This document shows positions 16,926 through 29,253 of a DNA stretch of 64,000 bases, piece by piece. The translations under genes and the position numbers were made by a program. The DNA lies in NCBI GenBank assembly GCA_914767715.1, contig OU612071.1:682001-746000 (forward strand), read 5' to 3'. Every line of letters begins with the position of its first letter. Within the stretch, counting starts at the first letter, position 1. The notes beneath the pieces were generated by a model that saw nothing but the letters and a program-made list of their open reading frames with translations, did no database searches and was not told the origin of the DNA. Source of the DNA: Membranipora membranacea. Lineage: Eukaryota > Bryozoa > Gymnolaemata > Cheilostomatida > Membraniporidae.

Positions 16926-19900
16926 GTTTTGCTGATTCTCAACCACAGCAATATGAGACTACTCAGGTATTTATCAATATTTTTTGTAGCTTCTTAAATT
17001 TTTTTGATCATCAATTTAAGTTCTATGCAGTTGTGAAATATTACTGCAAGCCTGAATTGAGTCGTCCTTAATTATCACACGTAACTCGGACAAATCCTAA
17101 TCTTCAGTACTGGATTTATCCTAAAATACCATGATGCACTTTTTTACGGGTTTTTACTTGCCGCTCTTTCTTTTCTGGCAAGTGCAGTTAGTGCTTATGG
17201 GGACTATATTGTGATGCATTTAATTTTATGGTAACACATCTTAAATACTACATGTGATTTAAAGTAGCGTCGAATGTTTGATTGACTCAGGGATTGGCGA
17301 AGACATAAATATGTGTATGATGAGAGCAGTGAGTTGCTGAAACACCTACTGGATAAATCAATATAATTGTTAGGTGCTGACAGAAGTTCACAGAACATCT
17401 GCACGTGGGCCAAGAAACATCAAAACACTAAGCGAGGAAGAATATGATCTTTTGATTGCAATGATCACAGAGAAGTTCAATGTTCCTGTCAACAAGAGGA
17501 CTAAAGAACAGTTGGCTGTACTACGTAAATTTTATCGCAACAGACACAGGTACTCAGTAAAAGGGGCTCCCCTGTATTGTTCATAGGTGAGTTAAGACAA
17601 AATATTATCATGGCCCACACTATTGTCTAGGAACACAGGCTTTTGTTACCATTGATCAAACTTTACAGTAAACACATTCAGGGCTCTCAGGTGGTAGTTT
17701 CGTGTAAATTTTGTGTGTAATCAAGGTTCATTTATGTTTAAACAAGGAGAATGGGTTAACTTTCTACTATAACAATTTATTTCATAAGTGGGATGTAGAA
17801 GGTATAATTATGAGTTATCCTATTTTACTTTGTAAGGGAACAACTCCCATTAAAATGGTGATTGAACAAAGGTTTCCTTATCTGAGCATCATCGATTGTT
17901 ACAATGTAACAGCTAAAACTTCCATGTTACATGTGACACCAAATATATCTGGATTTATCAGGGTGTTATTGTGTAGTCTTCTTTGGACTCAGTGAATTTG
18001 GTTACGTGTTAACCAACAATATTTGGTTATGCTTATAAGCGGTCGAAGAGTTCTTACCAAAAACAAACTGTAGAAGCTCGAAAAAACTCTTCTACAAGAG
18101 TAAAGGCTGTGGGGCAAGAGAGATATATCGAAGGTTAAGCAGTTTCACAAGAAAATCTGAGGGTAACATCCAAAAAAATCTGCTGAGCATTTCCATCAAG
18201 ACCCGATTGCGTACTCCCTTTACAAAAAACGCACCATTCACGCCAATTACCGCTGAACAGGTTATGGAAAGGAATAAAAATTGATTTGGTTGATAAATCT
18301 TCTGAGGATGGCAAAGAGTAGCGCTACATCCTGACAGTTCTTGATGTCATGAGCTGATTTTGTTGGGCAAGGCCTCTTCAGCATAAATCAAGTTCGTTGG
18401 TGGCTGCTGCCCTGTTGGATATCTTTGACACTTATGGTGAAATTCTAATTGTTCAAATTGACCGAGGAAAGGAATTTGAGGGGGAGGTAATCAAGCTTTT
18501 GAAAATCAGGAAAATCAAACACATACAGAGCTCTCCCTACAATCCGCAATCTCAAGGTAAGGTTGAGAGGAGTCACAGAACGCTGAAGCGTGTGTTTGCA
18601 TTTGACATTCTTAAAAGTAACTCTTTGTGCTGGGCTGACGGATTGAAGGAGAATATTAAATTGGTGAATGATCGACGCAAATGTGTTTTAGGGAATCAGT
18701 CTCCATTTGAGGTGTTCTTTGGCAGGTCAAAGCATGGTGAATCTTTTCTCACCCCAAATGACATTCAACAGAAAGCTAGACAGGCAACTTGCGCTTACAC
18801 CAAATGTATGATAAAGGCACAAGAAAAGACACTGAACACTCCTGTTTATGACGTATATGAAAAAGTCTTGGTAAGGTTACCTTTTAAAAAGTCTAGAGTG
18901 ACCTCAAAACAAAAGTGTAGGAAAGCCATTGTGATCGAACGCAAGGTTGATTTCTACAAATTCAAAATATTGTACAAGGATGATGAAGGCGATCATAAGA
19001 GATCTTGGTTTTCAGTGAAAGACATCTCATCATACACCCAGAAGAAGCAGCAAGAAAGTGGAATTGCAAGTAAGCTAACAAAACCGCTGAATCACAATGA
19101 CCGCATCAACAACTTGGAAACGGAGCATGGTTTAAGTGTTATATTTGACCCTATAGGTGGCAGAAATTGCCTCTTCCATGCGGTTGCTGTCCAACTCGAT
19201 ACAAATGGGTCACACCATGAATCACTATGTTCTAATGTAACTATTTACTTTCTCACCCATTCTTGGCCCAACAAAAAAATTACATTTGGCATCATCATTT
19301 GTCCAACATCTCACCAGCAGATTACCTCGTTAACATGGGTAGAGACGGGACATAATATGGTGACCATATCGTGATCCAGGCACTTGCAGATATGCTGAGT
19401 ATCCAGATACTCGTTTTATCTTCTACAACAGAAGCAAATATTCTGATATGACCTGATGGCCAAAAAGTATTTGAACCAAGTGAGCCTATATTGTCGTTTA
19501 CCAGAAAACAACGGAGAACATTACGCCGCACTTGGACAAGATTTGGCTGATATTGTTACTGTGATAACAAGTTCACCCCAGATACAACTTCAGACAGAGA
19601 GCAAGGCTGATGTGACTCCTCTAGCAAGGGTGCAGCCAGCTGTAACGACCCGAAGCTCCTTGCCAGCTGTACAGGCCTCAGAAGATGTAAATGAGAACTT
19701 GTTAGACCTTCCAATTGAAATTCTAACAATTATCTGTACTATGGTTGTTGAAAATAACTTAACAATATATAAGATAATCCTGGAGATGCAAGAATTGCAT
19801 GAGTTCGTATCATTGTATGTTACAAGACCCAGCCCATTCTTACTATCATTGTATGTTACAAGACCCAGCCCATTCTTACTATCATTGTATGTTACAAGAC

Positions 19901-22900
19901 CCAGCCCATTCTTACTATCATTGTATGATACAAGACCCAGCCCATTCTTACTATCATTGTATGTTACAAGACCCAGCCCATTCTTACTATCATTGTATGC
20001 TACAAGACCCAGCCCATTCTTACTATCATTGTATGCTACAAGACCCAGCCCATTCTTACTATCATTGTATGTTACAAGACCCAGCCCATTCTTACTATCA
20101 TTGTATGATACAAGACCCAGCCCATTCTTACTATCATTGTATGTTACAAGACCCAGCCCATTCTTACTATCATTGTATGCTACAAGACCCAGCCCATTCT
20201 TACTATCATTGTATGATACAAGACCCAGCCCATTCTTACTATCATTGTATGCTACAAGACCCAGCTCATTCTTACTATCATTGTATGTTACAAGACCCAG
20301 CCCATTCTTACTATCATTGTATGCTACAAGACCCAGCCCATTCTTACTATCATTGTATGTTACAAGACCCAGCCCATTCTTACTATCATTGTATGTTACA
20401 AGACCCAGCCCATTCTTACTATCATTGTATGCTACAAGACCCAGCCCATACTTACTATCAATGTATGCTACAAAACCCAGCCCATTCTTACTATCATTGT
20501 ATGTTACAAGACCCAGCCCATTCTTACTATCATTGTATGTTACAAGACCCAGCCCATTCTTACTATCATTGTATGCTACAAGACCCAGCCCATTCTTACT
20601 ATCATTGTATGTTACAAGACCCAGCCCATTCTTATTATCATTGTATGTTACAAGACTCAGCCCATTCTTACTATCATTGTATGTTACAAGACCCAGCCCA
20701 TTCTTACTATCATTGTATGTTACAAGACCCAGCCCATTCTTACTATCATTGTATGTTACAAGACCCAGCCCATTCTTACTATCATTGTATGTTACAAGAC
20801 CCAGCCCATTCTTACTATCATTGTATGTTACAAGACCCAGCCCATTCTTACTATCATTGTATGCTACAAGACCCAGCCCATACTTACTATCAATGTATGC
20901 TACAAAACCCAGCCCATTCTTACTATCATTGTATGTTACAAGACCCAGCCCATTCTTACTATCATTGTATGTTACAAGACCCGGCCCATTCTTACTATCA
21001 TTGTATGCTACAAGACCCAGCCCATTCTTACTATCATTGTATGCTACAAGACCCAGCCCATTCTTACTATCATTGTATGTTACAAGACCCAGCCCATTCT
21101 TATTATCATTGTATGTTACAAGACTCAGCCCATTCTTACTATCATTGTATGTTACAAGACCCAGCCCATTCTTACTATCATTGTATGTTACAAGACCCAG
21201 CACATTCTTACTATCATTGTATGTTACAAGACCCAGCCCATTCTTACTATCATTGTATGCTACAAGACCCAGTCCATTCTTACTATCATTGTATGTTACA
21301 AGACCCAGCCAATTCTTACTGTCATTGTATGCTACAAGACCCAGCCCATTCTTACTATCATTGTATGCTACAAGACCCAGCCCATTCTTACTATCATTGT
21401 ATGTTACAAGACCCAGCCCATTCTTACTATCATTGTATGTTACAAGACCCAGCCCATTCTTATTATCATTGTATGTTACAAGACCCAGTCCATTCTTACT
21501 ATCATTGTATGATACAAGACCCAGCCCATTCTTACTATCATTGTATGATACAAGACCCAGCCCATTCTTACTATCATTGTATGATACAAGACCCAGCCCA
21601 TTCTTACTATCATTGTATGTTACAAGACCCAGTCCATTCTTACTATCATTGTATGTTACAAGACCCAGCCCATTCTTACTATCATTGTATGTTACAAGAC
21701 CCAGCCCATACTTACTATCATTGTATGTTACAAGACCCAGCCCATTCTTACTATCATTGTATGCTACAAGACCCAGCCCATTCTTACTATCATTGTATGT
21801 TACAAGACCCAGCCCATTCTTACTATCATTGTATGTTACAAGACCAAGCCCATTCTTACTATCGTTGTATGTTACAAGACCCGGCCCATTCTTACTATCA
21901 TTGTATGCTACAAGACCCAGCCCATTCTTACTATCATTGTATGTTACAAGACCCAGCCCATTCTTACTATCATTGTATGCTACAAGACCCAGCCCATTCT
22001 TACTATCATTGTATGTTACAAGACCCAGTCCATTCTTATTATCATTGTATGTTACAAGACCCAGCCCATTCTTACTATCATTGTATGTTACAAGACCCAG
22101 CCCATTCTTACTATCATTGAATGTTACAAGACCCAGCCCATTCTTACTATCGTTGTATGTTACAAGACCCGGCCCATTCTTACTATCATTGTATGCTACA
22201 AGACCCAGCCCATTCTTTCTATCATTGTATGTTACAAGACCCAGCCCATTCTTACTATCATTGTATGTTACAAGACCCAGTCCATTCTTACTATCATTGT
22301 ATGTTACAAGACCCAGCCCATTCTTACTATCGTTGTATGCTACAAGACCCAGCCTATTCTTACTATCATTGTATGTTACAAGACCCAGCCCATTCTTACT
22401 ATCATTGTATGTTACAAGACCCAGCTCATTCTTACTATCATTGTATGCTACAAGACCCAGCCCATTCTTACTATCATTGTATGATACAAGACCCCGCCCA
22501 TTCCTACTATCATTGTATGTTACAAGACCCAGCCCATTCTTACTATCATTGTATGTTACAAGACCCAGCCCATTCTTACTATCATTGTATGCTACAAGAC
22601 CCAGCCCATTCTTATTATCATTGTATGTTACAAGACCCAGCCCATTCTTACTATCATTGTATGCTACAAGACCCAGCCCATTCTTATTATCATTGTATGT
22701 TACAAGACCCAGCCCATTCTTACTATCATTGTATGCTACACGACTCAGCCCATTCTTACTATCATTGTATGTTACAAGCCCCAGCCCATTCTCACTATCA
22801 TTGTATGATACAAGACCAAGCCCATTCTTACTATCATTGTAATTTACAAGACCCAGTCCATTCTTACTATCATTGTAATATGATACAAGACCCAGCCCAT

Positions 22901-24150
22901 TCTTACTATCATTGTATGCTACAAGACCCAGCCCATTCTTACTATCATTGTATGTTACAAGACCCAGCTCATTCTTACTATCATTGTATGTTACAAGACC
23001 CAGCCCATTCTTACTATCATTGTATGATACAAGACCCAGCCCATTCTTACTATCATTGTATGTTACAAGACCCAGTCCATTCTTACTATCATTGTATGAT
23101 ACAAGACCCAGCCCATTCTTACTATCATTGTATGCTACAAGACCCAGCCCATTCTTACTATCATTGTATGCTACAAGACCCAGCCCATTCTTACTATCAT
23201 TGTATGCTACAAGACCCAGCCCATTCTTACTATCATTGTATGATACAAGACCCAGCCCATTCTTATTATCATTGTATGTTACAAGACCCAGCCCATTCTT
23301 ACTATCATTGCATGCTACAAGACCCAGCCCATTCTTACTATCATTGTATGTTACAAGACCCAGTCCATTCTTACTATCATTGTATGTTACAAGACCCAGC
23401 CCATTCTTACTATCATTGTATGTTACAAGACCCAGCCCATTCTTACCATCATTGTATGTTACAAGACCCAGCTCATTCTTACTATCATTGTATGTTACAA
23501 GACCAGCCCATTCTTACTATCATTGTATGATACAAGACCCAGCCCATTCTTACTATCATTGTATGTTACAAGACCCAGCCCATTCTTACTATCATTGTAT
23601 GTTACAAGACCCGGCCCATTCTTACTATCAGTGTATGTTACAAGACCCAGCCCATTCTTACTATCATTGTATGCTACAAGACCCAGCCCATTCTTACTAT
23701 CATTGTATGTTACAAGACCCAGTCCATTCTTACTATCATTGTATGTTACAAGACCCAGCCCATTCTTACTATCTTTGTATGTTACAAGACCCAGCCCATT
23801 CTTACTATCATTGCCAGATCATATCGTTAATAACATTGTTAATTTGTCCTGTTCTGGAGATATTCTCATATTTTGTATGTTGAGGAAAATGTATGAGCTG
23901 AACTTTCTAATCAATGATGGCTCCATCCCAAGGGAAACAATTTATATGAATGCTCAGCTTGAAAGTACGTTGAATCCACACAAGCTGCCGGTAAATCGAC
24001 CTAGTATGATAGCCGTATCACGTGCTAGCGGGAAAAACAGTGGGTCATGATTGAGATCAAGAAGTGGCTTGTATCCAACAGCGCGTGGTACAACGCTTGG
24101 TTAGTTTTGTTGGCAGAAACGAATGGATGGTATGTAGTAAGTGATGTTAT
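16926..24150 (+). pseudogene. Ginger integrase-OTU gene of copy A, broken and repeat-expanded
   Basis: Homologues of all three copy B exons are visible: 16926-16966, 17374-17586 and from about 18030. The second exon is one base shorter (CCCC instead of CCCCC before TGTATTG), which shifts the frame. In the third, the region around the first catalytic Asp is out of frame and TAG replaces a Tyr codon (about 18319). 18397-19374 keeps the second Asp (IDRGKEF) and the Glu (GKVERSHRTLK). The OTU start reads GGRNCLFHAV with its Cys codon at 19168, unlike copy B. Another frameshift precedes 19456. The 36-bp array then splits the C-terminal region. Clearly a pseudogene. Confidence 0.85.
19809..23813. 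repeat. 36-bp minisatellite inside Ginger ORF, about 111 copies
   Basis: Unit TGTATGTTACAAGACCCAGC continuing CCATTCTTACTATCAT. Because 36 is a multiple of three, the + strand frame stays open, coding YVTRPSPFLLSL per unit (a 1128-codon ORF, 19456-22842). The other open frames (MLQDPAHSYYHC on +, GLVTYNDSKNGL on -) are shadows. In copy B the same place (about 59780-59830) has exactly one unit between two TATCATTG octamers. The array is bounded by TATCATTG on both sides. Units carry point variants (TGTTAC, TGCTAC, TGATAC) and a few indels near 22880 and 23500. Confidence 0.98.
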
Positions 24151-24280
24151 ACCTTTTATTGTACATTTTTTCTGAACTGTTTACCAGTTAGAAATTTCAC
24201 TAACTTATCATAACCACAATATTAAATTAATATACTTTTTGTCACACTCTTACTTACGCAGAACTCAGCTATACTTTTTT

Positions 24281-25873
24281 AACTCTAAATACATAAATAC
24301 ATTACTCAATCATGTCTGTACTCTAAATACATTACTCAATCATGTCTGTACTCTAAATACATTACTCAATCATGTCTGTACTCTAAATACATTACTCAAT
24401 CATGTCTGTACTCTAAATACATTACTCAATCATGTCTGGACTCTAAATACATTACTCAATCATGTCTGAACTCTAAATACATTACTCAATCATGTCTGTA
24501 CTCTAAATACATTACTCAATCATGTCTGTACTCTAAATACATTACTCAATCATGTCTGTACTCTAAATACATTACTCAATCATGTCTGTACTCTAAATAC
24601 ATTACTCAATCATGTCTGGACTCTAAATACATTACTCAATCATGTCTGAACTCTAAATACATTACTCAATCATGTCTGTACTCTAAATACATTACTCAAT
24701 CATGTCTGTACTCTAAATACATTACTCAATCATGTCTGTACTCTAAATACATTACTCAATCATGTCTGTACTCTAAATACATTACTCAATCATGTCTGTA
24801 CTCTAAATACATTACTCAATCATGTCTGTACTCTAAATACATCACTCAATCATGTCTGTTTACATTACTCAATCATGTCTGAACTCTAAATACATTACTC
24901 AATCATGTCTGTACTCTAAATACATTACTCAATCATGTCTGTACTCTAAATACATTACTCAATCATGTCTGTACTCTAAATACATTACTCAATCATGTCT
25001 GAACTCTAAATACATTACTCAATCATGTCTGTACTCTAAATACATTACTCAATCATGTCTGTACTCTAAATACATTACTCAATCATGTGTGTACTCTAAA
25101 TACATTACTCAATCATGTCTGTACTCTAAATACATTACTCAATCATGTGTGTACTCTAAATACATTACTCAATCATGTCTGTACTCTAAATACATTACTC
25201 AATCATGTCTGTACTCTAAATACATTACTCAATCATGTCTGTACTCTAAATACATTACTCAATCATGTCTGTACTCTAAATACATTACTCAATCATGTCT
25301 GTACTCTAAATACATTACTCAATCATGTCTGTACTCTAAATACATTACTCAATCATGTCTGTACTCTAAATACATTACTCAATCATGTCTGTACTCTAAA
25401 TACATTACTCAATCATGTCTGTACTCTAAATACATTACTCAATCATGTCTGTACTCTAAATACATTACTCAATCATGTCTGTACTCTAAATACATTACTC
25501 AATCATGTGTGTACTCTAAATACATTACTCAATCATGTCTGTACTCTAAATACATTACTCAATCATGTCTGTACTCTAAATACATTACTCAATCATGTCT
25601 GTACTCTAAATACATTACTCAATCATGTCTGTACTCTAAATACATTACTCAATCATGTCTGTACTCTAAATACATTACTCAATCATGTGTGTACTCTAAA
25701 TACATTACTCAATCATGTCTGTACTCTAAATACATTACTCAATCATGTCTGTACTCTAAATACATTACTCAATCATGTCTGAACTCTAAATACATTACTC
25801 AATCATGTCTGAACTCTAAATACATTACTCAATCATGTCTGAACTCTAAATACATTACTCAATCATGTCTGTT
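24281..25873. repeat. 30-bp minisatellite in Ginger 3' region, about 53 copies
   Basis: Unit ACTCTAAATACATTACTCAA plus TCATGTCTGT. Copy B has a single related unit at about 60325-60353 between the same flanks (CAGCTATAC upstream, CTGTTTA downstream). One internal junction at 24858 is shortened. Variants GTCTGA, GTCTGG and GTGTGT form blocks, showing block duplications. Confidence 0.98.
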
Positions 25874-26145
25874 TACATTTTCTCTTCCACAAAGTCTAAT
25901 AACGTTTATTGCAATATGCAGCCAAAAATATGAAGTAGTAATGCCACAACCTTCCAAATAAATTATTGCCGAAAAACAGTTAGTCGCCAGGGTAATGGCA
26001 GCAATTTGGAAAACAAACTTTACCAAGACTAGTTTTCAAAATAACTTTGATTCTTGTATGCAGCCAAAGCCATACAATTGGCTGTTAGTATGTAGATGAT
26101 TATATACCATGGTACAATACTTTGGAGTTTCCAGTTACTTAGTTC

Positions 26146-26600
26146 AGGGCCAAAAGGATTTGACATAATTAATCTGGGAAATCCAAAGCGTTGCATCATG
26201 GGAATGATGTAACTCCGATAGTTAGTTAACGCCTCATTACACTAATTAGATGGCTATTATGGCAAACTCTTGCTGTGACACGCAGTATTCAAGCAGTTCC
26301 TTCTCTTGATCTCATACTCTGTACCTTTTAATACCATGAGACTTCAACCAATAACACAAACACAGTTTTCGTCAGTTATATATAATATGATCAGTACACA
26401 TTAATCTTATACTTTTAAAGGCGCTCTATGACTGCAATAACGCGCCAGCTCAATCTCTTCTGGGTCGATTCCCTGCTACCATTTAACCATGGAAGGTCAA
26501 TCAAATTCACACTTAGGTCAGCTTGTGTAGTATATAGATATGTACAGTACAGCCTTGTGGGGCACCCCAAGCCGTACAACTAACCCAAATCCGTTTAAGA
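26146..26600. other. 455-bp insertion in copy A relative to copy B
   Basis: The flanks align with 60600-60640 of copy B, but this stretch has no counterpart. No ORF, terminal repeat or clear target duplication was seen. It holds a short GC-rich piece (GGGGCACCCC). It could be a SINE or filler DNA. Confidence 0.5.
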
Positions 26601-26774
26601 TCCATTTTAAATTACAGCATAAGCATCCCTTTTATGGTAGCAGTACTGGAATTTGATGTGACAAGAAACCGACCTAGGAAGGGAAAAAAAGTGATTCAAA
26701 TGACATGGAAAATTCTCAATACTTATCCATTGCACAAAACATAACATTGATTTTCAACTCCCAACAGTGTTTTG

Positions 26775-26945
26775 AAGTATGCTCCTGTCCACTAATCACA
26801 GCAAATCAAGCTATTGCGAAGTTTAAAAAATTGCGACGTTTGTGGATTTGCGACATTTAAAAAACCCTTCGTTGCGACGTTTTTGGGATTGCGGCGTTAG
26901 TGGAACGCTAGATTTTGACATTTGCAACGTTTGTGGGTTCAACAG
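26775..26945. repeat. Right terminal inverted repeat of Ginger copy A, decayed
   Basis: Contains TTGCGACGTTTGTGG, CCCTTCGTTGCGACG and the outer end GTGGGTTCAACA, matching the right end of copy B with an internal deletion and several CpG changes (for example TTGCGACATTT). Confidence 0.85.
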
Positions 26946-27150
26946 GGTAATTATCGACTTTTGAATAGAGCAGTGAAATCCAAAATTAAAATGCTAATAT
27001 GCATAGTTATTGTGGTTGTTGTTTTGAGTTATTATTTTCACTTTTGAAAGGTATGATAATTTGTGGATTACGTTTTTCTTGGTGAGACTTCAAACCAAAA
27101 ACGCAATAACCACTGAAGAGACCACAAATCATGATAACTAAACAAAACAG

Positions 27151-27240
27151 AACATGCTAATGTATAAACTGTCATCTCTTTCCATCATCGAACATGCTAA
27201 TGTATAAACTGTCATCTCTTTCCATCATCGAACATGCTAA
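27151..27240. repeat. 40-bp direct tandem duplication
   Basis: Two full copies and the start of a third of a 40-base unit beginning AACATGCTAATGTATAAACT. The copies are identical, so the duplication is recent. Confidence 0.95.
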
Positions 27241-27387
27241 GTTTCCTGTATGTTTCCTATCGATTCGACACCAGTTCTAAGCCGGATCAATATATGGGAA
27301 TAGCATTTGAGTTGACTTCCGCACGAACCGATAGACAATTTTTTGATGCGAAACCAGATTCTGTTTTGAACCGAATAAATCCAATAA

Positions 27388-27455
27388 GGCGGCGTTGCTG
27401 AATGGTTAGCACGCTTGCACGCAATGACTTCAAAGGTCATTGACTTGGGAGCAGG
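27388..27455 (+). other. tRNA-like 5' half (SINE or tRNA relic)
   Basis: TTGCTGAATGGTTAGCACGC resembles the A-box/D-arm of class II tRNAs. It is followed by a 7-bp stem CAATGAC/GTCATTG with loop TTCAAAG that looks like an anticodon arm. No T-arm or B-box follows, so this is a truncated tRNA-like sequence. Confidence 0.3.
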
Positions 27456-27700
27456 GGGGAGAGAGGCTTTCAAGTCTATCTCTTTCATGTATTTTTCTTC
27501 ATGGAAATCGTTAGCATTCATCATCCGAAATTGAAGTGGACCAATCATTCAAGGCATGGAACCATGGTGATAGAGATATTAAATGATACAATATGACATT
27601 GAATTTTTACAAATTTAGATTCAAAAGAATTTGAGAATTGAGGCAGGTGTACTAACGATACCCACACTAAGCAGATCTATATGATATGATGTTTACTTAC

Positions 27701-27757
27701 CAACTGTTCCTCTTCTGCTGCCTGTCCAAGCTGTATGTCATTCAAGCCTTCAGCCAT
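27701..27757 (-). CDS. Candidate first exon, 19 codons
   Basis: ATG at 27757 opens MAEGLNDIQLGQAAEEEQL, then a perfect donor GTAAGT at 27700. The acidic, Gln-rich start looks coding, but no following exon could be joined downstream, where the 40-bp duplication and a tRNA-like piece lie. It is too short to assign. It may be an orphan or broken first exon. Confidence 0.3.
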
Positions 27758-28332
27758 GATAAAATTAAATCCAATGAATTTTCGAACAGAGATGTTGGCT
27801 GGTTGCTCTCAAATCAAGAAACGTTCAAACTTCTGGTAGAGGAGAGTGATCAATGATGATCACAAAATTTAATCTCTAAGCATTCCATCCATTCTTCATA
27901 TTACAAAGTGTTGTCACATGCTTTGTGTACTACACAGGGATTTAATCTCTCCGCTTGCTAGTCGTGTCACAGGGATTTTGGACTAATCATTGACTTAATT
28001 GTAAGTATACATTAGTGTTTTGTTTTCTTGGTTGACCCCGAAATTTATTTTTCTTCCTTTTCCACTTTATTCTTAGTTAATTGATCATAGATAAAAAATG
28101 ATTGCATGAAGAAGTATTGCAGCTCCAATTTTTATCGATAATTGCCATTCCTGGCAGCATGCCATTAATAAATGTTTCATATAGAAGAGAGAATACTTCA
28201 AGCAAACAGAGCCTTTGTGTTTGTGAAGTTAAAGAAAGTCAAAACAAAGCCGTACAACAAAACTTTACAAAATCCTAGAGATATATAAACATGTACGAAA
28301 ATTGATTAAGAACATTCCAAGTAATTGTTCGA

Positions 28333-28827
28333 ATGAAATTTATTATAATCAATATCATCATGCCCAGCAGTAGAATATTTGTTGCTGATACACATGATGA
28401 TATTTTTGATATCTCATCGGGGAATGAAAGCACCAGTGAATATTCATCAGCTGCTGATCCTACAAGGCGTGCACAGCTAGGCCTGCGTATTGAAGGCGGG
28501 AAGGGAATGGTTACTCCCAGGTTGATTAAAATCGGATGTCATATCACTCACCCAGCTTAATACATGCTCGGATACTGACAACATCTCACTACTACACAAT
28601 ACACTACAAGTACACATACATCAAGCACACCTCGAACACCAGATCCATTACGCGGTGTACAAACTCAAATTATTGACACACCACAGCCTGTGCCATCCAC
28701 AACGACACCACGTAGGTTAGGTAGTGCACATTACAGAACAACCTCAACACCATCCGCTGGATCTAACCGAAAGGGTATTATCAATCTATACAAGCTGGCG
28801 CTGCTAGAGACACAGCTTGGAGAAATG
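28333..28827 (+). pseudogene. Unknown reading frame with internal stops, donor-like end
   Basis: One frame runs 28333-28557 (acidic/Ser-rich, DIFDISSGNESTSEYSS), meets TAA and TGA near 28558-28578, and continues open to 28826 with STPRTPDP, a Thr/Pro-rich linker, and KGIINLYKLALLETQLGEM before a GTAAGT donor. The helical end resembles the tail of transposon-associated DNA-binding proteins, but no domain is certain. It could be two exons with an unrecognised small intron, or a relic. Confidence 0.35.
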
Positions 28828-29164
28828 TAAGTACACCATTTCAACAGACTGATTTTTTAACAATGAATTCCTTCTGACGACAATAACTGTTAGATTGAAT
28901 TGAATTGAATTGAATTGAATACGTGTGTATATTGGAGCTAGATAATCATGACTGAAGATATTAACTAAGATACCGATTGGTATTAGGCACATGTATAAAA
29001 AGGAATTATATGATTGACAAAAAGTATCGACATATCCTTCCACCAGTGTATGATAACAGTAATGGTTTGTTGTGACATGAGATATAAAAGGCTGGCGACA
29101 GGCCGCCTAGAAGTCCGAGTTATTTTAAATTCAGGTCAGCTATATTTAGCCATGTATCTCAACA
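28826..29164 (-). repeat. Probable 3' LTR of the copia element
   Basis: On the - strand the LTR begins TGTTGAGATACATGG at 29164, directly after the purine tract AAGTGGGAG, as expected for Ty1/copia. The far end is uncertain; a TG near 28826 on the + strand is my best guess. No second LTR copy is in the window. It contains a (TTGAA)n run at 28893-28922. Confidence 0.5.
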
Positions 29165-29253
29165 CTCCCACTTAGCTACGTGTATTTAAAAAACTTGTAT
29201 ATAAACACAGACCTCAAACCATATCTCTCCGCCAGAGCACACACACGAAAAAC

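Larger units (their letters stand above)
13025..26945 (+). mobile_element. Ginger-type DNA transposon, decayed and expanded copy A
   Basis: Copy A is collinear with the intact copy at 54138-61043. 13025-13310 matches 54437-54710, 16520-24170 matches 56350-60190 (gene region), and the right part ends in the inverted repeat at 26775-26945. The left terminal repeat is absent. The copy is about 13.9 kb against 6.9 kb because of LINE fragments and a 1.2 kb ATCC array (13.3-16.5 kb), a 4.0 kb and a 1.6 kb minisatellite, and a 0.45 kb insertion near 26146. The gene is broken. Both copies are in the same orientation. Confidence 0.85.

Noticed and set aside
19590-21203. Minus-strand ORF of GLVTYNDSKN repeats and the + strand MLQDPAHSYYH ORFs
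   Set aside because: Shadow frames of the 36-bp array. The frame continuous with the Ginger gene is YVTRPSPFLLSL.
19809-25873. Repeat arrays as CRISPR or other spaced repeats
   Set aside because: Units are head-to-tail without unique spacers and the host DNA is eukaryotic; they are minisatellites.
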